Positions 23,540 through 33,393 of a stretch of DNA of 64,000 bases are shown one piece after another (within the stretch, counting starts at the first letter, position 1; each line of letters starts with the position of its first letter). The notes below the pieces were generated by a model. That model did not search any database, had not been told where the DNA came from, and saw only the letters and a program-made list of their open reading frames with translations. The position numbers and the translations under genes were made by a program. The DNA comes from Saccharum officinarum. Lineage: Eukaryota > Streptophyta > Magnoliopsida > Poales > Poaceae. The stretch spans positions 110,838,680 to 110,902,679 of the forward strand of contig CM036160.1 in NCBI GenBank assembly GCA_020631735.1, read 5' to 3'.

Positions 23540-23988
23540 TGCGGGCGTCAACCTCCTACAGGCTACAGCCCCGCCAACAGCAGTAGGCCCAGCAACACCG
23601 GCTGTGTTTAGTTTCCACCTAAAATTTTTTCATCTCATCACATCGAATGTTTAACACATGCATAGAGTACTAAATGTAGACGAAAAAAAACTAATTGTAC
23701 AGTTTGATTGAAAAACCACGAGACGAATCTTTTAAGCCTAATTAGTCCATGATTAGCCTTAAGTGCTACAGTCACACACATGTGCTAATGACAGCTTAAT
23801 TAGGCTTAATAAATTCGTCTCGCGGTTTCCAGGCAAGTTATGTAATTAGTTTTTTAGTTAGTATCCAAAAACCTTTCAACATCCCATGAAACATCCGTTG
23901 TGATACCCAAACATTTTTCTTTCAAGAATTAAACAAGGCCTAGCGCCACCACGGCAAGACGCCAGCTGCTCACCATCTTTACTACCAT
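23540..23988 (-). pseudogene. Decayed paralogue of the small secreted-peptide gene, split by a MITE
   Basis: On the minus strand, ATG at 23986-23988 opens a stretch aligning with the intact gene at 24528-24674: AAGATGGTGAGCAGC, then GCCGTGGTGGCGCTA. It is interrupted by a MITE (23600-23940), and resumes as GTGTTGCTGGGCCTACTGC, GGCGGGGCTG. Lesions are a 9-bp insertion before the hydrophobic core, the MITE inside the signal-peptide core, and TAG where the intact gene has a CAG Gln codon. It appears to be an older tandem duplicate about 0.7 kb away. The same arrangement is at 60941-61392. Confidence 0.6.
23600..23940. mobile_element. Grass MITE (GGCCTTGTTTA-ended family)
   Basis: Ends GGCTGTGTTTA and TAAACAAGGCC are imperfect inverted repeats. 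The interior carries hallmarks of an abundant grass MITE family: CGAGACGAATCTTTTAAGCC, TAATTAGTCCATGATT, TTAATAAATTCGTCTCGCGG. A related copy is at 48447-48783 and the orthologous copy at 61001-61344. It is inserted inside the decayed peptide gene. The target-site duplication is unclear. Confidence 0.75.
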
Positions 23989-24527
23989 GAGAAATTTGTA
24001 CCCGTACCTGCTTGCGGTTTGTGCTATGTTTGTTGTTATGTACTGTACACAGACATGATACATTTTGGACACATGGATCTAATTCTGAATCGAACTCTAT
24101 ATCATCAGTGGACGCGAGTCTGATGGACCAACCTCGCTCGCGACATTTTAGTTCATTTCTGTACCTATACATATTGATCGACTGTTTTTTTTCTTTGAAG
24201 GAATATGAAAGACCCCAGCTGGATGAATGAATGAATTAAAAGCCAAAAGGTCCACACAAAAAAAGGATCAAGAAAATGGAAACAAAGAAAATAAGGTAAA
24301 TTAATTATAGAATGGTTTGCAACAATGAATCAAGTTGCAGGGCAAGGAACTGTTGTCCCTACATTCTCACGGGACAAAAGGAAAAGATACATACTTGATC
24401 AAATTAATATAAGAAGAATCTGTGAGCAGTGGAGACCTCGCGTGCATGCTGCCTTTCTCGGGTGATCAGATTCAGCTGGGTGGCCAGGCCAGCTCCTGCT
24501 GCATCGCGATCTGGTGTATATACACAT

Positions 24528-24674
24528 TTATTTGCAGAGCCCGGATTTATGTAGGATAGCGCACATAGGGTCGTCCCTGCCGGCGTCGGCCTCCTGCAGC
24601 CCCGCCATCAGCAGCAGGCCTAGCAGCACTAGCGCCACCACGGCGCTGCTCACCTTCTTTGCTGCGCCTGCCAT
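24528..24674 (-). CDS. Small secreted peptide, 48 aa, unannotated family
   Basis: A 48-codon minus-strand ORF, below usual annotation length cut-offs. It begins MAGAAKK, continues with a ~16-residue Val/Leu/Ala/Gly hydrophobic core (about residues 11-25), then QEADAG, a good signal-peptidase site with cleavage predicted after ADA (~residue 31). The mature part would be about 17 residues: GRDDP, then two cysteines spaced C-X8-C (residues 38 and 47), then a final Lys. A TATA box on the same strand (CTATATAA, 24790-24797) lies ~115 nt upstream of the ATG, and an AATAAA overlaps the stop codon. The frame is open in copy 2 with one change (Ala5 to Thr), and a MITE-split paralogue lies nearby. Role unknown; an extracellular signalling or defence-type peptide is possible but only inferred. 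Confidence 0.6.
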   Translation of the reverse strand: MAGAAKKVSSAVVALVLLGLLLMAGLQEADAGRDDPMCAILHKSGLCK

Positions 24675-24789
24675 GATCGATCGGCCGACCGAGAGATCGA
24701 TGATGACTTGTACTTTATTCTTGGTGGCGCGGCGGGCGCTGCTGTAATGTTATGTTATTATGGGAAAATAAAGATCTTATCTTAGCTTA

Positions 24790-24797
24790 TTATATAG
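24790..24797 (-). promoter_or_regulatory. TATA box for the secreted-peptide gene
   Basis: CTATATAA on the minus strand, about 115 nt upstream of the ATG at 24674, a normal plant distance if the 5' leader is ~80 nt. It is conserved at 62198-62205. Confidence 0.5.
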
Positions 24798-25630
24798 GGG
24801 GCGAACTTGAAAATTTTGAGTGGACACTAGGAAATTTAGGGTCCACCGGTTTAATTTGGTCGTTGCTATCATTAGTTCAGGGTTTTCCGTCCCATGCCCC
24901 CGCCCGCTCGGGAACTGCCTTCCTCGTTCCTTACGGTAAAAGATCGTCCGAAATAGAAGCTCTCGATTCGCAAAAATATTCTAAGCAAAACAGGTCTCTC
25001 TCCATCCAAAACAACACATGCAAGTGCGCACGTCCATCCAATGCAAAGAATCTTCTTACGATAATACGTGTATGCAAGTGTGCCCTGTTACGAGAGTACT
25101 CTTACACTTTGTATGTAGAAAAAAACAACGTTTGGATTTTATGTGTTATGTGTATATATGTCTACGGATTAGCCATGGTAAATTTATATTTACTAGCAAA
25201 TATGTCAGTGCGTTGTAACAGGAGAAAAAAATATCAAACATTTCGCTTCAGCTTATGCACGGCTGCAACAACCATAACAGCTTAATTTGTATAGGTGCTA
25301 CTTCTGGTACTGTGTGTGGTTATCGTAGCAATCACAAACGAGCTGGCTCATTAAAGGAGACAAGGATGACAGTCTTAGGTATCTATTTATTTTTCTGGTG
25401 AAGTTAAATATCAAGTTTTATGGCTTTTTATGATCTATAAAAATATATTTCAATTTACACATGTCAGCCTTATCGAGAGTTTGCAATGTTATATGCGGAT
25501 AACTTAGAGATTTGCGTTGGCATGTGCAGATAGCTTGAAGAAACATTTATCTTTTTAGATTAGATTAGATGACAAAGTGTTCAAATTTAAGTATATGGTT
25601 TGATTAGTTAGGTCATCGGCTCAACAGGCG
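24798..25630. other. Intergenic, no gene recognised
   Basis: Open frames on the plus strand (e.g. 24752-25285) have no domain and diverge at their ends between copies through a 1-bp poly(A) indel near 25230. It contains a Helitron-like terminus at 25193-25220. Confidence 0.4.
25193..25220 (-). mobile_element. Helitron-like 3' terminus
   Basis: On the minus strand the sequence reads GTTACAACGCACTGACATAT then TTGCTAG followed by T. It resembles grass Helitron ends (GCAACGCACGGGC...CTAG|T). Only the terminus is recognised; the 5' TC end was not found. The equivalent CTAG is at 62601-62604. Confidence 0.35.
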
Positions 25631-26193
25631 ATGAGTTGGGCAAAGGATACAGCCTTTGACTTGTGGCACCTGAGTCACCCGCCGAACCAGCAAAAGCGAG
25701 AGAAGAAAATCCCTAAATGGCGGCGGCCGGAGGAGGGATGGTCGAAGGTTAACACGGACGCAGCATTCTCTGAAGATAGCAAAAAGGGTGCAACAACATC
25801 TGTCATCAGAGATGATCAGGGAGCGCTCCAAGCGGCAGAGGCACTCTGGTACGAGCAAGGCCTTGATGCATATACCATGGAGGCTTTGGCGTGCAGGGAT
25901 GGCCTCAAACTGGCTGTGCAGCTGGGGCTACGGAGAGTGCAACTGGAATCTGATTGCCTTCAGGCTGTGCAGCTATGGAAAAGGAAGAATATGCAACGTT
26001 CATCCCATTCTAAAGGAGATGGAGGAAATAAGTCTTGCCTTTCACGAATTTTTTCTCTCATAATAGTAGAAATTGTAATAAGGTTGTGCACTGCTTAGCT
26101 AGGCAGGCCTCTTGTTCGCATCGTTCGAAGGTGTGGCTTGATGCCCCGACATGCATTTATGACTCGATCTATTTCGAGGCCTCGGCCAGCTGA
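25631..26193 (+). pseudogene. LINE-type RNase H-like domain, frameshifted
   Basis: The translation has the plant RVT_3/RNase H-like pattern: PEEGWSKVNTDAAF with the first catalytic Asp, GATTSVIRDDQG, then DAYTMEALACRDGL with the catalytic Glu, and LESDC with the next Asp. After about 25980 the frame must shift to recover ILKEMEEISLAFHEF and again for NSRNCNKVVHCLAR; the inferred end is TGA at 26191-26193. This is the C-terminal part of a non-LTR retrotransposon ORF2 or a derived RNase H gene, with no reverse transcriptase upstream. The copy 2 equivalent (63040-63602) has the same shifts. Confidence 0.65.
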
Positions 26194-27259
26194 TAATGAA
26201 AGGCAAGAAGTCACAAAAAAATTATAAACAATAATTTATTCTTAATTAAAACCAACAACTTAGTAATAGAAATATATTTTTTTAAATATAGTAATAGAAA
26301 TATTTGTTTATTATAAGTAAGGGTCAATGTTTAAAAGACCCGTAATATTTTATTTATTATATCTTAATTATGATAAAAAGTATTGTTACTTCATCACTCA
26401 TCGGGAAAGAAAAAACACATAAAAGGAACATAAAAGTCATAGACATGACATCCAGGAGAGGCGGCACTTTCCTTAAACCCAATGTACCAAACATGTGTGA
26501 AAAGGTGTAGGAAAAGGAAAAGAAGACGAAGTGACCGAACAGAAAACAAAAACGAAATTGAGAACAAAAGAGACCCGGACCAAACGTTGTAGCTAAGCTG
26601 CATGCGGATGAATGTTGATGAGCGTGTTGGACGAAAAAAATGTGGCAAGAAATTTTGTCTATTTGGTATTCGGTATAGAGAGATATAGATTATATTATAT
26701 TCTTTTTCTATTTGATTAGAATTCCTATTTTAGATTTAGAAATAAGAGATATTTATTTGGATTAGGATTTCTAGCTATCTATATATTACCTTAAGACTGT
26801 GTATATATTATAATTGGACTCCGTATCATCATTAGACGCGAGTTGTTCTAACACATACGAGCACAGACCTAATATGTTTTGGAATCGTACTCTGCCTCAC
26901 GCTGGACAAGAGCTATTCTAACTCATTTATGAGCATGGGTTATATATATATGAGTCTAAATAGGAAAGAAAAAACTCTCAATCTTCCGGTAGTTAAAGGG
27001 AGACGGACCAAACAAATAGATGGATGAAAAAAAGATCCTGTAATTTTGCCTCTTTATTATTAGGTATATAGATATAGATATATTTGATATTAAAACAGAG
27101 TGTTTCTTAAAACCTGTTTTTTTTTACCAAAATTGTTCTTCATCTTGTTTTTTTTCTTTCTAAAGTGCCCTTGCGTCTCACGTATGGAGTCACAGTTGGC
27201 GTAGCTGTAGTGTATGCACGCAGACAAAACATTCTATAACAACTACAACAGTGTCGATA
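26194..27259. other. AT-rich intergenic, no gene recognised
   Basis: Contains two loosely similar segments (around 26815-26880 and 26880-26950) sharing GAC/CGAG...TTCTAAC...GAGCA phrases, related to a segment near 24060-24120. Homology to copy 2 can be followed to about 26592, where the window ends on the copy 2 side. Confidence 0.4.
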
Positions 27260-27350
<91 letters not shown>

Positions 27351-27352
27351 TA
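27260..27352. repeat. Compound microsatellite (TG)n(TA)n(CA)n
   Basis: About 15 bp of TG repeats, ~66 bp of TA repeats and 10 bp of CA repeats in succession. Because TG and CA arms are complementary, the whole tract is a near-perfect inverted repeat able to extrude as a cruciform. Length is likely to vary and to be prone to assembly error. Confidence 0.95.
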
Positions 27353-28348
27353 GGTCGTGTAGTGAACTATAGTAGTCAGTAGTTAGCGATGGATCTATCC
27401 ATGTCGATATAAATATGACGTACCTAGCGCCAGGACGCCCGCGCACGAGCGCGCGTCCGAACGCCCCCTCAGGGCCGTTCGATTGACCTACTAGGAACCA
27501 TCCGATCCCGACCAAGCAACGTAACGATTTGATACGAGCGAACCAATCAGGAGGCGCGTCATCTGTCCCAGGGCGCTAGCAGGCTCGGAGCACAGCGCGG
27601 CGTAGCTGAAAGTCTCTAGTTTGGTTTTGGCTAATTGATGAAACCTAGGACTAACCTTTGTATCTAAGTGGATGATTTAGATAAAGGTGGTCATTGAATA
27701 TGAGACATGGCATTGACTCATGTGACCAAGATGGTGAAGACCAAGATGAGGCTGGGCTCGATGGACCGGTTCTGAAGGTAAAGGGTAAGTCGAGGCTTCG
27801 AAGCGAAGGACCATGCGATGGTGAAGCTTGAGCAAGACTTGGCGCCGACGGACCAATGCAACGGTGAAGAGCAAGTGAAGTCAAGGTCGATGGATCGAGA
27901 CGGTCATGTGATGATATGAAGTGGATCATATCGTTTGGAGAAACAAAATGGGCTCAAGGCAAAGGTATAACCATAGGGCCATTTTGTTTTGCACTCAAGA
28001 CACCATAGAGGGTGTGAATGGTTTAAGAATCGATAGTCGAACTATTAAGAGGGGAAGTCTTATCGGTTACTCGACGCACGGATGCCACTAGGCGAATTCA
28101 TGAAGTGCATTGCATGTAGGGCCTAACGAGCTAACTGGAAAACCTTTGAAAATGATTATGAAAGTGCTAACACACGTGCACAAGGTGGTGATCACTTGTT
28201 GGTGTTGGCACATTTGCGAAGGCTTTGTCACGTGGTGTTTCACGAGCTAAAACATGTGCTAAAGTGTTACACATACTTAGTCAAGCTCATTTGTGAAAGG
28301 GTGAAACAAGTGGAGCAAGAAAAGATGGAAATGTGCTTGAAATCACGG

Positions 28349-28770
28349 CGACAGACGCCGGCTCCGGGAGCGATAGACGCTGTGGGCGCGTCTGTTGGGC
28401 AACCTGCTGCGGCTCTCTGCGCGCGCGCGACAGACGCGCGGACGCCGAAGCGACAGACGCGCTTCATCAGCGTCTGTCGCCCAGGGTTTCGCGGTCGTGC
28501 GAGCGACAGACGCTCGGCGCGTCTGACGAGCTGGCAACGAACGCGTCTGTTGATTGTTTTCGTGAATGGGGCTTACTGGACCATGTCTGTCGCTGCGACA
28601 GACGCTGGACTCGGTCGCGACGTACGCGTCTGACGCAGTGGGCGCAAACGCGGTAAAGTTCAAACGGTCTAGTGAGCGACAGACGCGTCTATCGCGTTCA
28701 CGAGGAGCAACAGACGCTGGACAGCGCGTCTGTCGGTTGAGCGACAGACGCGTCTGTCGCGTGCGTCTGC
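28349..28770 (+). promoter_or_regulatory. Array of inverted CAGACGC / GCGTCTG motifs in SIRE LTR
   Basis: About eight CAGACGC and eight GCGTCTG copies in ~420 bp, often extended to GCGACAGACGC or GCGTCTGTCGC. It ends in a perfect 20-bp palindrome at 28741-28760 (GCGACAGACGCGTCTGTCGC). It lies immediately upstream of the LTR TATA box, so it occupies the enhancer position. The 3' LTR array (44602-45072) is longer and has two such palindromic cores, with the 20-bp one at 45043-45062. The embedded TGTCGG/TGTCGC hexamers resemble auxin-response-factor half sites; that link is speculative. Confidence 0.75.
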
Positions 28771-28811
28771 AACCCTTTTAGCTCCTAACGGCTCTATTTG
28801 TTTGGGGTGCT

Positions 28812-28819
28812 TATAAATA
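28812..28819 (+). promoter_or_regulatory. TATA box of SIRE 5' LTR
   Basis: TATAAATA about 50 bp after the palindromic motif array; repeated at 45114-45121 in the 3' LTR. Confidence 0.6.
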
Positions 28820-29579
28820 CTTGTTGGCCGGCCCTTGGGGAGCTAACTTGACATTTCTAACACTCTTGTGCATCCTTTGAGCTAAAGCTTCTCCCTCCCA
28901 CTCATCTCTCTTGCTTGATTGCAAATCAAAAGTGAGATTGAGTGATCCCAAAGTGCATTGCATAGCTTGAGGGCATCTAGTGGCACTTGTGGGTGGTTTA
29001 GCTGGTGGATTTCTTGTTACTCTTGGAGAGTACCGCTTCTAGTCGGCTTGGAGATTGTTGGAGGCGTTGGCAAGAGAAGGAGATTATTCTTGGCCACCTC
29101 CTGTTGATTGTAAGAGGTTCTTGTGCTTTCCTCGGCGGAGTGCCAAAAGCAACTCTAATACATTGCGCGTGTCATTGAGTTACCTCACTTGAGAGTGGTG
29201 TCTTGCGGTGCCTTGCGGGGCGTGCCTTGAGGGGCAAGTGACTTGAGGATCACACCGAGAAACCATCTAAATGTTGGTCGACAAACCGGTGACGTAGCTT
29301 GTCGGTGCACAAGTGAACACCGGGTGAACAAAAATATTGTGTCTCTTGTCTCCCGGTGATTGGTCTTCATATTGTGTTGTTGTCAATATTGATTGATTGT
29401 ATATCATCTTGGTGATTGGCAACATCTTCACTCCACCGTCGGTATAAGAATCACAATCCTCTCTCTTGCATTTACTTTTACTAGATTGTCTTGTGTAGCT
29501 CTAGTGATAGCTTTCCTAGTAGTGTTGTTAGCTTGCTCACTAGATTCACCCGCCCTCTAGCCATCTAGGACCCTACAAG

Positions 29580-29592
29580 TGGTATCGGAGCC
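29580..29592 (+). other. Primer binding site of SIRE element
   Basis: TGGTATCGGAGCC, two bases after the 5' LTR, one mismatch from the initiator tRNA-Met complement TGGTATCAGAGC. Confidence 0.85.
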
Positions 29593-29649
29593 GTGGTCAC
29601 CGTTTTAATCAAGGCTTAACATCCTTTAGTGTGAAAAATAGCTCAAATT

Positions 29650-31281
29650 ATGTTCAATCATGTTGGGGGCAAGCCACCGTTCTTTGATGCTGTTAGTTCT
29701 TTTGCTCATTGGAAGAGAAAAATGATAATGTACCTTGGTTCTATTCATGAGAAAGTATTGCAAGTCACCGAGAATGATTTTGCTATCATTGATCCCGATC
29801 ATCTCACCGATGAAGATAGAGCAAATAGAACATGCAATAGAATGGCTCTCAATACACTTTACAATGGTATTGACACAAAAGTATTTGAGGGCATCAAGGA
29901 TTTAGAATTGGTAAATGAAGTATGGACAAGGTTGAGTGAAACATATGAGGGCACTAAGGTTGTGAAGAGTGCCAAGCTATATGGGCTCAAGAGTGAATTT
30001 GAGAACTTCAAGATGAAAGAAGAAGAAACAATCTTAGAGATGTTTCATAGATTGCAAGTCATTGTGAATGATCTCAAGAGCTTAGGGCACAAGACACAAG
30101 ACCAAGATTTTTGCCACAAGTTCTTGTTGAGCTTACCAAGAAGATTCAAAATGTTGATCATGATGTTACAAAGAGATGGGCTTGATGCAATGAAGCCCAA
30201 TGATTTACTTGGTGAAGTCTTGACATATGACAAGTATGATCAAGATGTCGATGAGAAGGAGAAGACGGAGGAAGAAAAGAAGAAGACCGTGGCATTTAAG
30301 GCCATCCCCTCCAAGGGCAAAGCTACCATCATTGAAGAAGAAGAAGACAATAATGGTGATGAAGATTTTGAAATTGATGATGAGGCACTTGCTCTTGTAG
30401 TCAAGAAGATGGGTCACATGTTCATTAAGAGAAGAGACTTCAAAAAGAGAAATGACAATTTCAAGAGCAATGAGCAACAAAAGAAGTGCTTCAATTGTGA
30501 TAGCACCGAACATCTTCAAGCCGAATGTCCCTATGACAAGAAGAAGAACAACAAGAGGGGCAAGTTTGAGAAGAAAAAGAGAGAAGCCAAGATGACTTTC
30601 AAGAAGGGCAAGAATGGAGCCTATGTGGTCACTTGGGAAAGTGATGAAGAAGAAGAAGAAGAATCATCCAACAAGGCTTTTGCTTCCATTGCTATCAACA
30701 AGAAGCCCTCACTATTTGGTTCATCCTCTTCATGCTTCATGGCCAAAGAAACTAAGGTATTATATGATGAGAGTGATGATGAAAGTGAAATAGAATATGT
30801 TCATGATAGTGATAATGATAATGAAAATAATGATGATGAACCAACTAAAGAACAACTATATGACTTGATGCAACAAACTAGAGACATAGCTATTGCCAAG
30901 GACAAGGAGTGTAAGAAGCTTTCAATAAAAGTAGCAATACTTGAGAAAGTCCTTAGTGAGCTTAAGACCACTCATGAGAGTCTAGTGGAAGACCATGAGG
31001 ATCTTGGTAAGGCTCATTCCAAGCTTGAAAAAGCTCACTCATTGCTACTTGAGCAACAAGCAAAGAAGGAGGTTGTTGTATCATGTGATATAGGTGTTAC
31101 ATGTGATATAATTGATGAATCCTTTTATGAACCTATCATCATGTCAAATGCTAACCCTTCTTGTAGATCTTTATCCACCACCACCGACTCTACCTCCATT
31201 ATTAGTGATGGTTTCACTTGTGATGCCTCACTAATGGTTGAGAATGAGACTCTCAAGAGAGAGGTGGATGAGCTCACTCAC
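29650..31281 (+). pseudogene. SIRE gag, intact until the Athila insertion
   Basis: Open from MFNHVGGKPPFF to the Athila junction (544 codons). UBN2-like gag capsid region about residues 10-200; Lys/Glu-rich linker ~205-265; CCHC zinc knuckle CFNCDSTEHLQAEC at ~280; acidic low-complexity segments (~330 and ~375-400); predicted coiled coil ~395-480. It acts as the structural protein of the retrotransposon particle. The frame would continue at 39148 without the nested element. The apparent stop just after 31281 is created by the first bases of the Athila LTR. Confidence 0.9.
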
Positions 31282-31997
31282 TGTTGATATTTGGTAACGC
31301 AATTAGGAAATAGGATCCGCAAGCGCACGGATATCGGTGAGCACTTCACCCGAGATGTTATCCTGGGTATCGTATTTATATTTTTACCTTTAGGAGAAAG
31401 AGTGCATCTGACTAACCAAATCTATTACTACTAACCTTTAGGCTACAACCACTATGATTCGATGTGAGTGATGTATAGAGAAGACTACAACCGCACTCTT
31501 CTTCTAACCTTGGTAAGGATGATCTACTGTTCTATTGGGGAGGTTTACGGAATCTAGACACTACAAAGGATGTTCAACCCGCACCTATAAACCCTATCGA
31601 TCCTGCTAACCGACCTTCATCCTACGATTTTCCTTGATCCTCAAAGGCGGTGGAGCATAATCCGCGAGACTCGACCTGATTGGTCCCGGGGACAGGGCGG
31701 GCGCCCTAGGGCATAGGGCGGGCGCCCTGTGTCCTCGCCCGTTACGGCTCCCGTTCGTTCCCGTGGCTTCTGGAATCTTCTAGATGTAAGATAATTACGT
31801 GTTCGGTTAATATCCCGTCATTAATCCGACATGTGGGCCTTTCTTCCGTATTTCCTGATAACCCCCTGCAGAAATAGATAAACAGCAAAACTCGTGGAAT
31901 TCTGTTAGATCAAACCCTAATTCTAGGTGTTACTTGCATATAGGTCCTTTTCTTTATTTATTTGATGGTTATAATTAATACTTAAGAACCGTCAACA
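31282..31997 (-). repeat. Athila 3' LTR with ~522-bp internal deletion
   Basis: 716 bp versus 1238 bp for the other LTR. The junction at 31610/31611 joins CTGCTAAC to CGACCTTC; the missing part corresponds to about 38233-38755 and includes the TATA box. The remaining sequence differs from the 5' LTR at about eight sites by eye (~1%). Confidence 0.9.
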
Positions 31998-33393
31998 AAC
32001 ACCCCCATACTTAGGCTTTTACTCGTCCTCGAGAAAAGGTTGGTTAATAAAACATCTGGGGTTGAAACATTCTTTTATACCTGCAGGGTGTTGTAAAAAT
32101 CCACTGTGCACTTATAGTCAGGGAAATATATGGTCAGAGTAAAGAGCCTTTCTTCTTCTTAATCCCTATCACTTGGAGTTTTTACATATTTTTAAAAAGA
32201 AAAACTTAGCATACCTTTATCCTCATAGGTGCTCTCAGAGTCACTCATTATCTTTTATATTTCTCTCTGAGGCTGTTTTGATTTTGCAAAAATAATTCTT
32301 TAAGCATACATACCTTGCATTTATTGTATGGTCAAAACCAGACCCGAGGAGAAGAATGCCATACTCTTAGATCAAAGATTTTGAAAATTAAAAACTTGTC
32401 ACTCTTACTGGCATATTGCTTATTAGAGGGACCATGGGCTATCATTTTCTTTCCATCATATTTTTATCATATCTCATTTTTTCATTTTGGGTGGATACCG
32501 AGGTACCCCTAATTCTACTGCCGGACACTTGTCCATTTTTTTCCACGAGGTTATCGAGCACTTGCTCCTTTTTATTTCCTCGATATATTCATAATTTTGC
32601 ATAGCACATGCCTCTAACGCAATAATACTTCGGAAGAGTGAATCTTTCTGAATAAAAATGTCTTGATCTTAGGAGTATGATAAATCTCTCAACAAGGGTC
32701 TAACTTGTTTTGAACAAACTCAATACAAAGCAGATAGCTTTAATTAATATTTTCATGTTTAGCAGGCATATAAAACTTGAGGATGGTAGCTATAATTTTG
32801 AGATTTTTAAAACAAATTCTCCAAGCAATAAAGATACTAAGAATAAGGTACTCATACCCTTACCATCTCTTATTCCACAATGACTTTTAGCAACACAGGG
32901 TTTTGAAATAATTTTAATAATTGCAGGTTTCCAGGAAATATCACAGAGTGAGATTGATCATGATTATAAGCATTTTCATCCTTTTAATTTATCATGTTTA
33001 GAGAGATAAAATTCTGCACAAACTAAGGTGAGTGTGTAAGTGTGTAATAAAAGTGTGCAGAGTGTGTACCTGGTTCATGGAGTGGTGCGATCGAAGTGTG
33101 TGTGACATGTCAGGGAATCCCCCATACTTGTTTTCTGCTTTCTTGCACAAAAGTAAAGTAGAGACACACAAGACATACTAATAATAATCTTTATTAATCT
33201 TGAGGCATTTATTACAACCGAATAATAATAATAACCGAATATAATAGATCTAAACTGATTATAAGCGAACCTAATCAAATCTAATAATAACTAAGACATA
33301 TATAGCCCCAAGATCTAATCTAGATAGCTCAGCGACGCTCACGCCTCCTAAGACTATGCTCTAACTCATCGATCCTCTTGTTGGCGTCGGGCT
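31998..33393 (-). other. Athila region between pol and 3' LTR, no coding potential seen
   Basis: About 1.4 kb, AT-rich. The minus-strand sequence next to the LTR contains GTATGGGGGTGT (fwd ~31999-32014), a candidate polypurine tract. No env-like frame longer than ~65 codons is present. Confidence 0.6.

Larger units (their letters stand above)
1..26592 (+). repeat. Segmental direct duplication, copy 1
   Basis: This stretch aligns collinearly and in the same orientation with 49756-64000 once the 11.8-kb Tekay insertion (440-12240 plus one target-site copy) is removed. Position 1 pairs with 49756 and about 26592 pairs with the right edge, so both ends of the duplication lie beyond what can be seen. 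Identity by eye is very high: about four substitutions over the 1.7-kb second exon of the BLE2-like gene. Larger differences are a ~253-bp indel near 12679, a 42-bp exon indel near 13928, a ~304-bp intron indel near 15011, small coding indels, and a ~50-bp indel near 20870. It could be a true duplication or two haplotypes joined in assembly. Confidence 0.9.
27607..29577 (+). repeat. SIRE 5' LTR (shortened)
   Basis: 1971 bp. Compared with the 3' LTR it lacks ~147 bp near its end (the segment 45845-45995 has no counterpart) and ~55 bp in the CAGACGC motif array. Substitutions against the 3' LTR are at the few-percent level by eye, higher than for the other two elements. Confidence 0.92.

Noticed and set aside
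24514..24747. 77-codon plus-strand open frame
   Set aside because: It is the antisense shadow of the minus-strand secreted-peptide gene, which has the signal peptide, TATA box and paralogue.
27140..27515. Tyr/Ile-repeat proteins on the minus strand
   Set aside because: Direct translation of the TA/TG microsatellite.
28349..28770. CRISPR-like array
   Set aside because: Repeats are very short, in both orientations and irregularly spaced, inside a plant LTR; no cas genes.
28196..28781. Cluster of open frames on both strands in the SIRE 5' LTR (also 44530-45165 in the 3' LTR)
   Set aside because: They are translations of the CAGACGC/GCGTCTG motif array, repeated between LTRs, with no protein signature.
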